A DNA stretch of 64,000 nucleotides from Ectobius pallidus (taxonomy: Eukaryota; Arthropoda; Insecta; Blattodea; Ectobiidae), in the NCBI GenBank assembly GCA_964059195.1, contig CAXKWD010000009.1, positions 152,532,778-152,596,777 on the forward strand, in the 5' to 3' direction. Shown here piece after piece: positions 21,715-33,788 of the stretch. The position numbers and the translations under genes were made by a program. The notes under the pieces were generated by a model. It ran no database searches. It had not been told where the DNA came from and saw only the letters and a list, made by a program, of their open reading frames with translations. How positions within the stretch are numbered: the first letter of the stretch is position 1; each line of letters starts with the position of its first letter.

Positions 21715-23400
21715 AATAAATAACTTCTGAATGTATTTAAAAATAAGAAAGGGGAAATGCAAGAGGGTGGAATGAGGGTGGGCATTTCTCCTTTTTTATT
21801 TTAAAATAATTAATTGTTATATTTTTGCATTTCTCTGGTGGTAAGAGTTTGCTAAGAAGAGGAAACTTTGTGTCTTAGAGCAGACACATTCAACATGAAG
21901 ACAAGTAAGTAATATGCGAATAATAATAATTATAATAATAATAATAATAACAACATACTAATACTAGACTTGTATAAATTATTCTAATTGGGATATATTT
22001 CTTTACAGCCATTTCATGGGAATTCATGTTACAAAATGCTTCCTAACTTTTGATGTCAGATGCTATTCCAAATCTACAGACAGAAGAAGCAGCTTTGAAA
22101 ATAAAATTGCAATGCATGGGAATTATTTTAGCAAGGTAAAAAACATTTATTAACTATTAAATTAATTTGTCATTGAAACCTAGAGACTCGTTGAATTAAT
22201 AACCTTTCTGTTTTTTATAGTTACTTAACGACGGTTGTGTACTGCTGATGAAACTGTCACCTGTGTGCCAGAAATTTGTTCTCACGAGTTCTCTCACACA
22301 AGCCACAAACTTGGGAACGCAGTGAGGAATCTGTTGGTGAGAGACTTCACGACTGTAATGCGATCCACTTCTCTAGCTTTGTTGCCTTGAGGTAAATTCT
22401 CTTGATATTCAAATCATTATATTTAAGCAAATATTAATTCTAATAAATATTTTGGATTCCACTATATTAAGTGTTGTTCCATTTATGAATTTAAGAATCT
22501 CACATTTTGATGCTGTCAAGTGAGTTCAATCAGCAAAGACTTCAAAAGTTCCATATTTCTTGAGGGGAAGACATGATTCAGAAATAGAAATTGACTTTAT
22601 ACCAACAGATTGCAGGCTCCCATGAAGGGATCTGTTTTCCCTAAATTCTATAAAGTTGTTGCTATTCTCTCTAGGATATTATATTTAGAATCATTACATT
22701 ACGTGAAACCACATGACTTCCTCTGCCCAAACAAAAGTTAGCCTCTTAGTATAATTATAATTCTCTTCGTGTAATTTGGTTATAAAAATGAAGAGAATGT
22801 CATTACCACATCATATCGCATCCCCGAAGGATACACAACCCAATAAAATCTATTAATGCACTCACATAACTTTCTTTATTCTAAGCATGGCCACTCAAAT
22901 GGAAGTAAAAGATCTTGTCAAAATTAAAGCAAGATAGAAACTTATTTGGAATTTTTTCAGTATAGTTTCGTGGTTGTTTAATGTAAATATAAAAAGGTAT
23001 AGCCTTTTCAGTTAAATGCTTTTTTTTTTATTTATTTATTTAATCCCCATACTATCTATAGACCGTTTCAACATTAAATTGATGCCAGATCTTTTGACAG
23101 CTAACATCACAAAAATTTTACAGGCATGAAACATATATTTGTTCGTTGCATGTAATAAATTTTACCTCATGATTCTTACTTGCGCTAATCTATACAGTAG
23201 TAAGAAGAGTAATACTGTAATGAGGATGACACAAATATTATGAGGCAAGTATCAGTATTTTATTATCATCAATTCAAATAACTATATAAATTAATATTCA
23301 CATTGTTTTGTACACCAGGCTACAAAGTTTTTAAATTAACATACTATTTTCTTCTGAGCAACGACCTTGGTGAAAGATTATGCAGTTAATATTGTATACT
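21715..23400 (+). repeat. Long dispersed repeat, copy 1
   Basis: This segment aligns in order with 55460-57130. Shared landmarks include GAAAGGGGAAATGCAAGAGG, ACAAGTAAGTAATATGC, TTTACAGCCATTTCATG, CCCCGAAGGATACACAACCC and GGTGAAAGATTAT. Part of it is also repeated at 63690-64000. Copy 1 contains AG-bounded open stretches, for example HFMGIHVTKCFLTFDVRC after the CAG at about 22008, but they are interrupted in copy 2. Its class is unknown: it may be a decayed gene family or an unclassified transposon. Confidence 0.7.
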
Positions 23401-24369
23401 TGCTAACCTCAGTGTAAATAGTATTTTCGGATTAAGGGAACCTCAAAACGTGCTGAATAGATGTTCAATGGAATGCGAAGTTCACCCCGTCCGCTACAGT
23501 CTTAGAGGGATTCAACACTTCTGTGAAAATTTTAGTGTTCGTTCTATCCTTCAAGTGTGACTAAGTTTGAAAATGTCAAAGCGTAGAGTATACACCAGTT
23601 CCTTTATTAAATTTACAGTTATAGTTTTAGCATGGAAGAAAGTGATTTCATTTAACATCCTTTCAACAGGATGGCAGTCATAGGTAAGATTCACTATACA
23701 ATAATTATTATTTATTGCAGTGAGTTTATTTTTAACATTTTTACGGCATTTTTGTTTAAAAGTCACAGTTTTGGTCAATTCGAAATTTGGATAATTCAAT
23801 TTTTTTCTAATTCCCCTTGGAGTTCGAATTACTAAGAGTCCACTGTATTTCGAATTCCAGAGTTTGTTCAACTGGAGCAATTCTTGTGGTAAAGGATGGC
23901 TTGCAGAATGTTTGAATAGCTCGGATCCAGTACTTACCAAGGTATTGAAACATATTAACATAAACTATATTATATTGGTAAACTGAACATTTTGAATAAG
24001 ATTAGTTTACATTTTGTTTACAGGAATAATTTTCCGTGAATTATTGGGCTTTGGCTGCACACACATGAGAATTGTGGCACAAACTGACAAGATGCCCTTA
24101 GATTCTTCAACAGAAAATATTGCCAGGTTAGTGAACTTCATTTCCGTCAGCATGGTAATGTGAAAAGTTAATTTATCAAGATTAAAAATAGTTTTCATTT
24201 AAATATGGTCCCACAATTTCAGGATATCACCCTTGACACATGTTCATCACAGCACAAATAGCTGTCTCAATAAATAGTCCAAGACATACAGCTTAACAGA
24301 CGTTATCCATGGCGAATTCTAAGTGTAAGTATGGTGTGTCAGAGATCTAGCACTTAACTCGATGCATCC
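23401..24369. other. No confident feature; one exon-like stretch
   Basis: At 24025-24128 a CAG acceptor and a GTTAGTG donor enclose 35 open codons (beginning GIIFRELLGFGCTHMRIVAQ). The peptide is not recognised and the openness is not significant. A 136-codon ORF on the - strand (23551-23961) is also without family resemblance. Confidence 0.25.
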
Positions 24370-24527
24370 AAGTAAGAATTTTTGTTTGTTTGCACTTTCA
24401 TACAGTTGAGTGTAGTAACTGCTGATGTGAATCTTCTTCTTTCAGGTTTAAGGTAACCAATTCTACTATAACAACTAGAGCCTATGTTAACTCAGTGCAG
24501 ACATTAACAAGGTTTGTTTTATAAATT
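24370..24527 (+). repeat. Second copy of the 19.6-kb repeat, left part
   Basis: It matches 19580-19740 up to GTTTTATAAATTA. The match then stops abruptly where a Helitron begins and resumes at about 26527 (TTTCTTTTCTTT...TAATTTTATT), so the paralogue provides the empty site for the insertion. Confidence 0.6.
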
Positions 24528-25084
24528 ACCACGATTAGATAGCGTCGCCTGGTAAAAGCGACCTCAGATTCGAGTTCCCTGGCCCAGAAAACCCCTGCAT
24601 AGTGAGTTTCGTCCAAGTCGAACAATGTTTGACCATATTTAGGCCTATATTGAATATCCCTCTTCCGTGTAGGTTGAAAATTTCATACGTCTGTGGGACT
24701 TGATATTCTAAACAAATGAATCGTCAAGGATGGACCTACAAAATCAAGCGATCGCCCGCGATAACTATTTCAGAAATTAAAAATTAAGAGCATAATAGTT
24801 AAATCATTATATTTATTAACACCTAAATCACGTGAATTACATACCACGATTAGATAGCGTCGCCTGGTAAAAGCGACCTCAGATTCGAGGTACTTGGCCC
24901 AGAAAACCCCTGTATAGTGAGTTTCGTCCAAATCGAACAACGTTTGACCATATTTAGGCCTATATTGATTATCCCTCTTATAATAATAATAATAATAATA
25001 AAATCAGGTAAACTGATTTAACAAAGTGCCAGTATGTTTTGTTTAATCAGTTATGATTGCAGTTATGATATGCAGAATATAAAA

Positions 25085-25185
25085 AAAAGTCAAATTGGCC
25101 GGTTTCGGGATTTGAGCCATGGAACTCCAGAATGTGACGCCAAGACGTTACCATCTCAGCCACCTGGGTCAGTTATGGGATAAAC
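25085..25185 (-). repeat. tRNA-derived SINE-like promoter segment
   Basis: On the - strand, GGTGGCTGAGATGG resembles a polymerase III A box and TGGCTCAAATCCCG a B box about 45 bp downstream, as in Leu/Ser-type tRNAs. There is no complete cloverleaf that I can fold by eye, so I call it a tRNA-derived repeat and not a tRNA gene. Confidence 0.45.
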
Positions 25186-25329
25186 GCATTTAAAGCAATA
25201 ATGTTGTCATAGCTAACTGTATTTTAATTGCCAAAGCCTTAGAAATCACAGTAAAACAAAAGGTTATGTTGTCAAGATAACTGATTTTCATTTTTTTAAA
25301 TAAATTCTTTCGAATACGTATATTACCAT

Positions 25330-26090
25330 AAAATAGGCACTAAATTGAGCATAACTCCGAATCAGGTCAACCGATTTTATCCAGTATCAATAGACGTCTT
25401 CCCATGGACATTATAAATGTGTAAACCAAGTTTCATAAAAATCCGGTAAAGTGTATTTGAGTTACCGCGTCTTTAAAATAGACACTAAATTGGGTTTCAC
25501 TACGGTACCGGTCTACCGATTTGGTCCAATATTAGTAGACTTCTTCCCATGTACATTATAAATGGGTATACACAGTTTCAAGAAAATCCAATAAAGCATA
25601 TTTGAGTTATCGCGACTTCTTATATATTAACATAAAATGCACTAAATTGGGCATTATTCTGGTACTGGCCAACCGATTTGGTCGAATATCAATAGACGGC
25701 TTTCCATGGATATTATAAATGCGTGTACGAAGTTTCATAAAAATCCGAAAAAGCGTATTCGAATTATTGCGCCTTTAAAATATACACTAAATTTGGTTTT
25801 ACTCCGGTACCGGTCAACAGATTAGGTTCAAATTAAATAGGGCACTTTTCATGGGCGTCATAAATGGGTATACCAAGTTTCGTGGCAATCGGATACAGCG
25901 TATTTGAGCTATGGCGCCTTTCTAATATAATCTATTAAAATAGGCACTAAATTGGGCATTACTCCGGTACCGGTGAACCGATTTGGTTCAATATCAATAG
26001 GGTTCTTCCCATGGACATTATAAATGTGTTTTCAAAGTTTCATGAAAATCAAAAAAAGCATATTTGAGTTATGGTGCGTACAGACACACG
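25330..26090 (-). repeat. Minisatellite, five units of about 150 bp
   Basis: Unit starts (AAAATAGGCACTAAATTGGG or close variants) fall near 25330, 25475, 25630, 25777 and 25935, a period of 145-158 bp. Each unit carries CCGGTACCGGTCAACCGATT-like, CCATGGACATTATAAATG and GTATTTGAGTTA blocks. The array ends at a CGTCCACCACACAATCTCAT flank that also adjoins the solo inverted unit at 4084-4290. Confidence 0.85.
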
Positions 26091-26526
26091 GACAGACATT
26101 TTTTCGTCCACCACACAATCTCATAAAGTACCATACTGGCACTTAATAATAATCCTCCTCGGTGTTGGTTGAAAATTTCATATATCTGCGTGCCTTGACA
26201 TGATAAACAAATGAGTCGACCAGCGTGAGCTACAACATTCAAGCGATCGTAATGGTTTTATGTCAAAAATAGCCAAAGCCTACTGTAATTGATTTGACAT
26301 TGAAATGTGTAACTGAAAATTGATGCTTCGAAAACGCTAAAATACACGTTTTTTGCCAGTTTTTCACTCATAACTCAATAACGAATGCAAAAACTAAAAA
26401 TGTAATATGCCGAAAACCTTCCCGGGAATGTACTCAACAACTTCCCAAAGTTTCATGGCGATCGGATGAATGGTGTAGTAATGCATAAAGGACAGACACA
26501 CATACATTCATTTTTATATATATAGA

Positions 26527-27089
26527 TTATTTCTTTTCTTTTCTTTTGTTTGCATTTCAATATAATTTTATTACTCCCCCCTCCATGTTGGGTGTATAAC
26601 ATTAGCACACGTCTCTGTTTCCTGTAGGTATTTATAATTTCCTTGAATTATGTGTGTTTCAGAATTTTCCTTGGACGATGGTCTCATTAAGAAGTTCATT
26701 GGTTGCACAGGAGAGGATGTTAATCGAGTCTAGCTGTAGATGAATGGGGATACCCTTTGAAACTGCTGTCCAGGTTAGTGTACATTTTAAATTAATTATA
26801 AATTTACCTGATTTTATTTGTTCTGGACAAAGCATTCTTCACCGTCAAGCATTTAATTTTTCTTCATGTGAATTTTTTATAACAAATTTTTAAACTGAAA
26901 GCCAAAAATAATATTTTTGTTACAAAAATATTGATATATGAATTGGTGTTTTATAAAAAAAGCTATGTATTGAGTATTGTTACATATATGCATTTTTCCG
27001 TAATACATATTTTCTGCTCAAAATCGTTTGACACTTTATGCCGGTAAAGAGGGTGGGGTTCTAGCACTCTTCAGCTGACTTCAGCTCAT
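26527..27089. other. Continuation of duplicated segment; no gene
   Basis: The first 60 bp continue the 19.6-kb paralogous repeat. Around 26660-26775 an AG acceptor and a GTTAGTG donor enclose sequence interrupted by stops. Nothing else is recognised. Confidence 0.3.
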
Positions 27090-29345
27090 GGCATTTATTT
27101 ATTTATTTATTTATTTAGATTTGTTCATCATAACATAGTACAAAATACATGTTTATGAACATCTGCATTTGCACCCTTGCATTCATAACAAGCACTCTAT
27201 AAAAAAAACTCAATATTCACAATACAAAGATATGCATAATAAATGTTACATAATATACAATATACAACATACATCATACATACATACATACAACATACAT
27301 ACATACATTAAGATAAATCATCCTCCAAGAATTCCTCGACATCATAGTATGCTTTACTTATGAGGAAGCTTACAAGTAATTGTTTGAATTTTTTCTTTGG
27401 TTCAGTATTTCTCATGTATGGCGGGAGTTTATTGAAAAATTTAGTGCCGATGTAGCTTGGTTTTTTTTTCAAAAAGCTTAAGTCTATGCCTGGTGATAGC
27501 CAGGTTATTAGCACCTCTAGTTTGGTGATTGTGAACATCCGAGTTTTTTGCTACCGGGGTTGAGTTATTATATTTTAAGTACAATATGGACCGTAGAATG
27601 AATATCGAAGGAACAGTCAACAGCGATAGTTTTCTAAATGTTTCCTTACAGGCACTATTATATGGCAGTTTACCCATGTATCTAACTGCTCTCTTTTGCA
27701 ATGTAAGAATTTTCCTAATGTTTTCCTTAGATGTATTGCCCCATAATTCAATCCCATATGTAATGTGTGAGTAAATGAGTGCAAAATACACAATCCTAGT
27801 AGTATCCATTGGGAGGTATTTGACAATGTTTCTTAATACAAATAGTCCTGAACTGATTTTACTTTCGATTTTGTTGACATGACTGTTCCAAGAAAGGGAT
27901 TCATCAAGAGTTAGACCCAAGATGTTTACTTCGCTGACTCGTTTTACCTTATCATCACCAATCATTAACTGTGGTTCGAAGGACGCATTTTTACACTCAA
28001 AATATATAAATTCACTTTTATTAGCATTAACTGATAGTTTTATATTATGGAAGTACTGAACCAAAGAATTAGTGGTAGTATTTATTTCCAGTTCCATTAC
28101 TTCCAGGTTTTTATTACCATAACATAGATTAGTGTCATCTGCATATAATGTGAGGCCAGTGCTTCCAGGTATAATCGTATTTAAGTCATAAATATATAGT
28201 ATAAACAGTAGAGGTCCCAATATTGACCCTTGTGGCACTCCTGTTGTAATGTTCCTGGCAGAGGACTGCCCATTTGAATACTCTACAAATTGTTTCCTAT
28301 TAGTTAAGTATGATTTCATCAATTGATGACCTATTCCTTTAAATCCAAGGTGATACAGTTTGTCCAGTAAGATTTTAGTATTCACACAATCGAAAGCTTT
28401 TGACAGGTCCAATAGCACACTAGCTGTGAACTTACCCTTATCTATGCTATCGGCAATAAATTCTACTATTGTTATAACAGCAGATATTGTTGATTTGCCT
28501 TGAGTAAAACCATGCTGGAATTTCGGTGTCAGATCAAATTTTTTCAAGAAGTTCACAATTCTCAGATAGATAATTTTTTCAATAATTTTGGATATGCTGG
28601 GTAATATAGAGATCGGTCTGTAATTATTTACATCTTCACTATTTCCTTTCTTTAATATGGGGATAACTTTAGCTATTTTTAGTGCATCGGGGAATGTGCC
28701 AGTTTCAAATATTGTATTTACAATTGTTGCAATAGGGTCAGCAATTGACAATATGGTTGCTTTTATCACTTTGATCGGGATGCCATCATAACCACTACTA
28801 TTGGTCGACCTTAGTTGCTTTACAATGCCAATAATTTCATTTACTGTCGTAGGACCAAAGAATATTGTTCTGTTTGATGTATTGATGAGAGCAGTTGAGG
28901 GACTGTTACTTGTAGGTCTCACACTGTTAGCAATATTTTCACCAATAGAGATAAAATATTTGTTAAACACATTAGCCATATTATTAGGAATGTCAATTAT
29001 TTCACCTTGGTGCTTTAGTTGAGTAGCTTTAGGAGTACTATTGTTATTTTTGCCTCTAAAATGATTTATAATATCCCAACTAGTCTTACTTTTGTTATCC
29101 GAGTTCAAAATTAGGTTACTAAGATATTCTTTCTTGGCAGCGACGACCTTGCTATCATAGAATTGTTTAAACTCTGTGAAAGTTGATTTGTTTATTTGAC
29201 CAGTAGTGAGTTTGGTGTTTTGAATGTTCAATAGTATTCGAAGTTGTTTTATTTCCTCAGTTATCCAATTTCCCATTGTTTTACTTGGTTTTTTGAAGAC
29301 TTGAAGTGTATAATTTACATTAAACAGCCAGAAGAGATTTCAACA
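27090..29345 (-). mobile_element. CR1/Jockey-type LINE, 5' truncated
   Basis: This holds the reverse-transcriptase half of ORF2, a frameshifted C-terminus, a short 3' UTR with ATAC repeats, and a terminal TAAATAAATAAA repeat tail on the - strand (27090-27118). The endonuclease domain and ORF1 are missing. Coding similarity extends upstream of the first Met to at least 29330, so the 5' end is a truncation or a decay point. Confidence 0.85.
27308..29276 (-). pseudogene. LINE ORF2 reverse transcriptase (frameshifted near its end)
   Basis: The 611-codon frame contains a pre-RT helix region (GNWITEEIKQLRILL), then the RT palm and fingers motifs: NYRPISILPSISKIIEKI, LLDLSKAFDCVNTKILLDKL, GVPQGSILGPLLFILYIYDL and the catalytic LTLYADDTNL. 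The thumb and tail (SLSWNSHVNKIESKISSGLF, YGIELWG, LQKRAVRYM) follow. The last residues are in another frame: 27308-27538 reads GTKFFNKLPPYMRN then KAYYDVEEFL, the usual ending of CR1/Jockey-superfamily proteins. A T9 run near 27462-27470 is the likely shift site. It has no endonuclease domain. All catalytic residues appear intact, which suggests relatively recent activity. Confidence 0.9.
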
Positions 29346-29855
29346 GTGCACTCTATTTGCTATGTCATTTATAACATCGCCATGGATAAGGTTTTCTAAA
29401 ATATACGAAACTGCATCTCATTCTTAAAAAGAAAATCGTTGGTCAAGAATTAGGGCAGAGTCAACAGAAATATCTTACCTTACAGATAACTTCAGTCAAG
29501 GCTTTAGAGGAAGTCAATATTATAACTCATTAAGTAATAACTCTTATTTAGTTCTGTTATCAAATATAAAACACAGCATACACGGTCACTGCACTTGGAA
29601 ATGGAAATTTATTTTCACGTGTCTGTAAATGGACCACACTGTCATAGTTGGAATGGTAAATTGTAGGTGGGACATTCTATCAAAATTGGGACGAAGTAGT
29701 AATTTTTAAAATCAAACTAAAACGTCTTCCTGGACCATGAGAGTAATCAGTTTTTGAGAGACTTTCCATCAGTCCTCTTAGTGCCTGCTGAAATAGTATG
29801 AATTATAAATAGGAAAGGTGAGTTTTGACTAACCAGACTATCAATCAATACTGCA
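29346..29855. other. No feature recognised
   Basis: This is AT-rich sequence between two LINE fragments. I see no conserved frame. Confidence 0.35.
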
Positions 29856-30308
29856 TTGCTACTATTCAAAGCCAAAGTCAGCCCCATACTAACGTATGGA
29901 ATTCACCTAATCTGGGAACATCTAACAATTGCTAACCTAGAAAAAATAGAAAAAATAAAAGCATGTTTCTTGAAAGCCACACTAGGAGTGTCCAAATACA
30001 CAAAGTCACGACTGGTGTATGAGCTGACGAGGGAACCATTTTTCCTAGAAGAACTACGCTTAAGCCTACACCTGAAAAATACTAGGCAGTATGAACAAGT
30101 CCTAAAGAAGACATACATAAAAAAACAAGAAATATGGGAAGATTTCTTCTGTACAGATGCCATGGTATATCACCATGGTAGATTACAGGAGTGCAGTAAC
30201 CTGGATGGCAAGATGTGTAAAAAAAGGTCATACCATGAACCAAACAATTACTGTGTGTGTGCATTATGTGACAAGCCATGCGAGAGCTACCACTTAGAAA
30301 AAATGTAA
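29856..30308 (+). pseudogene. LINE ORF2 C-terminal fragment with zinc-knuckle start
   Basis: The frame reads FKAKVSPILTYGIHLIWEHL, then LEKIEKIKACFLKATLGVSK and SRLVYELTREP, the post-RT region of a LINE protein (Y-G-I-x-L-I-W, L-x-x-x-E-x-x-x-x-x-F-L). Near its end CVCALCDKPCESYH looks like the start of the C-terminal CCHC knuckle. The frame stops before the motif completes. RT motifs are absent, so this is a 5'-truncated copy. Confidence 0.75.
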
Positions 30309-30384
30309 GAACAGAACAAAATTATTGATGGAAATCAGTAAAGAATGACAATTGCACATATGTGCATATTCTTCTCTTATATAT

Positions 30385-30545
30385 ATGCGTATGAAGGTTA
30401 CTGTACACAAAAATCACTAATTAGTGAGTGTCAGAGTACTTCATGTGACATAACATATCTGTCAGTTGGTAGAACCCAAAGGCCTTGGGTTAAAATCCCA
30501 GTGTCAGAGGAATTTTTCTCCTATAATATCATCAAGTTTTGACAC
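30385..30545 (+). repeat. Partial copy of the tRNA-like repeat
   Basis: It matches the upstream part of the 46427-46650 repeat (AAAAATCACTAATTAGTGAG, ATGTGACATAACAT), skips most of the tRNA-like head, and resumes at CAGTTGGTAGAACC and CCCAGTGTCAGAGGAATTTT. The A-box side is damaged by deletion. Confidence 0.6.
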
Positions 30546-30559
30546 ACTGGTTTTTGAAC

Positions 30560-33530
30560 GTTTCTACCTTTTCATTTTGCTATTTAAATATAAGTATAGG
30601 CCTACCATAACATGATTTATAAAAAATTTCCCTTTTTTAAATACATGCTGTGATTTAGATTGTTTATAAATTTTAAAATAAATTACATCTTTGAAAACTT
30701 ACAACAAATGCTCTGAAGTAGAGCTACTTTAAATACACAAAAATAGAGTGTCTAAATTTGGTGTTATTTGTTAAAACAATTTGCTATGAAATAAACAAAA
30801 TCGTGGAGCAAATCACTGGAAAAGGACCTGTTTTAGGCATGTATTTTTATCATAAATTATATCATGAAGCCATGGAAATCACACTTTTGAATTCTCAACA
30901 TTTCTCATGTAGTAGGCCTATATCAAATTAAAGCCACTAAAAGAGCTACGAGAGATAAACCTCGCTCTGAAACCTGAATTGAAAGAAATGGGAGGAGCTT
31001 GGGAGCTGTGCGACTCCAAACTATCTTTTACCTACGTTTAGAGAGCTTTAAATCATCACATGAGTAACTCTAAAGAGGTAATTAGTGCATATGACTTGGT
31101 AGAAGTGTTATTTTCCTGGATGGACCATGTTGCTATGGCAATGCACTGGAGAGCAGGTGAGAGCGGGTGGAACTTAAGTTGCCACAGTATCTATCTTTCA
31201 CTGATTACGTTTGTTTGATTACTCTTATAACATTTTGGGGGATTCTGGTACTGGGGTCTATTTATTATATTGTTATTGAAAACCTGTAAAATCCATACAT
31301 GTGCCATTTTTTTATGTGGGTGTCACAAAGAGGTAAAAAGAAAAGTAATCAATAAATGGTGATGTGAAGTGTGTAGTTTGTCGGGTGGGGAGCGGTGGCA
31401 TTTGTTACAGATTGTGCAACCACACGAAGCAGCAGTCGCAAAACTGCAGAACCAGCTATAATAGACTCTGTCATTTTAATTTGTGTTAGGCCTAAGCAAT
31501 TGCAACCAAAAGGTTTTGTTATGGTCATCTGGAAATTGATATCCCTCCCCAAGACGACGCTGTCCGTATCCAAAAACGGACGCACCATTCAAATAATACA
31601 TGTGAACTCCGTATACAAGCTCTCTCACCACTATGTTAAAACAAATTACTGCAATGAAAACTTACAATTAATCTGACAGATGTCTCTGAATGACATTCCA
31701 TACAGCTATTTCCTTCAATTGGTGGGAGGTAAATGCACGATAAGCACTACATATTCATTTTTAAAATGTTCAATTACAATAGTTCTCTAGTATCAGGGTA
31801 CAAAAGGCCCTAAGACGTACAAATTTTTCATACAATATAAATACTGACCACATAATTTATCAATAAAACTGTAAAAAATTTACCATACAGTTATTTAATA
31901 CCGGTAATTAGTTTCTCTGATTGCTCACTGGATTAAAAGAAAGCTATGACTGAGGATTTGAAACTTGAATCACATAGCCCCCATAACTTAAAACGCCTAT
32001 TACCATGCTCAGTAGCCTATTTCATTACACCTATCATTAATATTCATAGCCTACTCTCACGTATAGAATCTTTCCTGTCTACTTGAATAAAATATAACAT
32101 ATCTATTCAGCTCATCCCATTCTCCTTGCAGAAAATTTAAGAATAAACTGAAGTCTGAAAAAAAATCAGATTATAGAGCCAGTATACTTTATAATTATTC
32201 AATAAAACACAATTAAACCGTAGATTGATTAAAACAGGAACTTATTTGATGGGTATTTGCTAGTTATTACTTTACAGTTATGTATCTGATTGTACTGTAG
32301 CTATATAGGCCTACATTTTGCTTCATAAAATGAAAACCTCTTTTTACTACTTCAGTTATGTTATTGACACATAATGGTGGCGGCGTTTAAGTTCTTGCTG
32401 CTGATGCATATCAAATGGGAAATGACACTAAAAGTACAAAATGCCTGCCTTGAAATATTTGCTTGCATGAAAAACAGTTATGATTATTTATTACCCAATT
32501 AGTTGAAGGTCTGAAACTTCAAAGCAAGTAGAAACGTAATTTATGGGGGTGGCGGAAATCTTTCAAGTGCATAAAAGATCTGTTCACAAAACTTGTCTGT
32601 GTTATAAATTGGAACTAGGGTATATGGAAAGAGAAATAATATTTATTGCAGCCTATTAATTTGGGTTTCAAATGGACATTGTATGGTTTTCTATAGATTG
32701 CACAATTTCTAAAGAACCTGCTTCAATACCGTTATGTTTTGTTACTATAATACAGTTTTAAACAGGTCAGATTGAACCTCTCTCCTATGTGGTAATCTTT
32801 TAAATATTTCTTACACATCCTATTAATATTGCTTCTTGTCTCCACAGCCGTTCAATTTTAAACTTTAGAATAAAATATTTATAATTTTACACTCTCAAAT
32901 AGTGTATAGCATCTCGTGGATTTTGGATTTAAAGTTCCGCAACAGGATAACAGAGACCATTTAAATTTACTGTTCTAGCTTATATCACCATGGAAGTTTC
33001 GGGAAACAGCCACTGCACACCTTAATCCAGGCATATTAACCCTACCAGTACAGTACACAATCATCACACAACAGAATACGGACGAACACCCAACACTTGT
33101 GAATACATACTAAATTAAAGGGACCATCCTTATGGATGGATACGGTTGACAGCACTCACTTTCCGTTCACCCCACTATCCCTGCATCAACGAACCCCCGG
33201 ATGAGACAACCTTCTTAGTTAAAGAACCTAGAACCTCATCTCATCTTTAACTGTTGTAATACAAGGATCTGAAACGTCTAAATGTTGATGTATGCAGATT
33301 CTGGATGTTTCAATTCAAACATCACAACAGACAAGATTCACTTCACTAACAAGTAAACAACACATGCTTCTCTTTGTTCCATAAAATAGATAATATTCCC
33401 TTAGCTTGCTTAGGAATTGTCTTTGCAATTGAGGAAGTAAATAATAATATGAATCACATGTTTAATTGAGTGAGTTATAATGAATGATAACAGACTAACA
33501 TTAATAACTCTTGTGTGTTGGGTGTTACAG
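30560..33530. other. Long AT-rich stretch, no gene seen
   Basis: It holds TAGGCCTA octamers (for example near 30598, 30914 and 32309) and short random ORFs. I looked for the missing COG2 exons here on the + strand and did not find any. Confidence 0.4.
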
Positions 33531-33711
33531 GTTCTACACTTCAGTGGATGATGTGCTGACATCTGTACAGAAGACAGAAGAGAGTTTGCGACGTCTGAAG
33601 AAGATTCGTGATCTCTCAGCTGCAAGTGCAAATACTGAAGGCAAAGGAGTCTGTGATGACGACAAGATCAGGGAACAGTTGCTGCTCGATGTTTACTGTT
33701 ACTCTGTAGGG
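33531..33711 (+). CDS. COG2: COG2 penultimate coding exon
   Basis: After a TTACAG acceptor, the frame reads FYTSVDDVLTSVQKTEESLR, RLKKIRDLSAASANT and DDDKIREQLLLDVYCYSVG, ending in phase 0 at a GTGAGT donor. Vertebrate COG2 has KYYETVSDVLNSVKKMEESLKRL and DDSKIRLQLALDVEYLG at the same place, close to the C-terminus. No frameshift is seen. In the protein it should directly precede the terminal exon, but that exon lies upstream at 9554-9652. I find no second terminal exon downstream within the window. Confidence 0.88.
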
Positions 33712-33788
33712 GTGAGTGTCTGTCATACTTTGTTACCATCACTTTGCTAATGCACCTGCCATCAACCAGTAAATGAATTACACATTTT

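Larger units (their letters stand above)
24528..26526 (-). mobile_element. Minus-strand Helitron carrying a nested minisatellite
   Basis: On the - strand it starts TCTATATATATAAAAATGAATG and GTGTCTGTCCTTTATGCATT, a Helitron-like 5' end. It then contains the two-unit repeat seen in the Helitron at 14320-15255 (for example GAGGGATAATCAATATAGGC). The 3' end is cut at the equivalent of CTAATCGTGGTA rather than CTAG. The unit pair is interrupted by an (AAT)n-flanked insertion from about 24979 to 26149. Confidence 0.7.

Noticed and set aside
23551..23961. 136-codon ORF on the - strand as a gene
   Set aside because: It has no family resemblance, no start or splice context, and an AT-rich composition compatible with chance.
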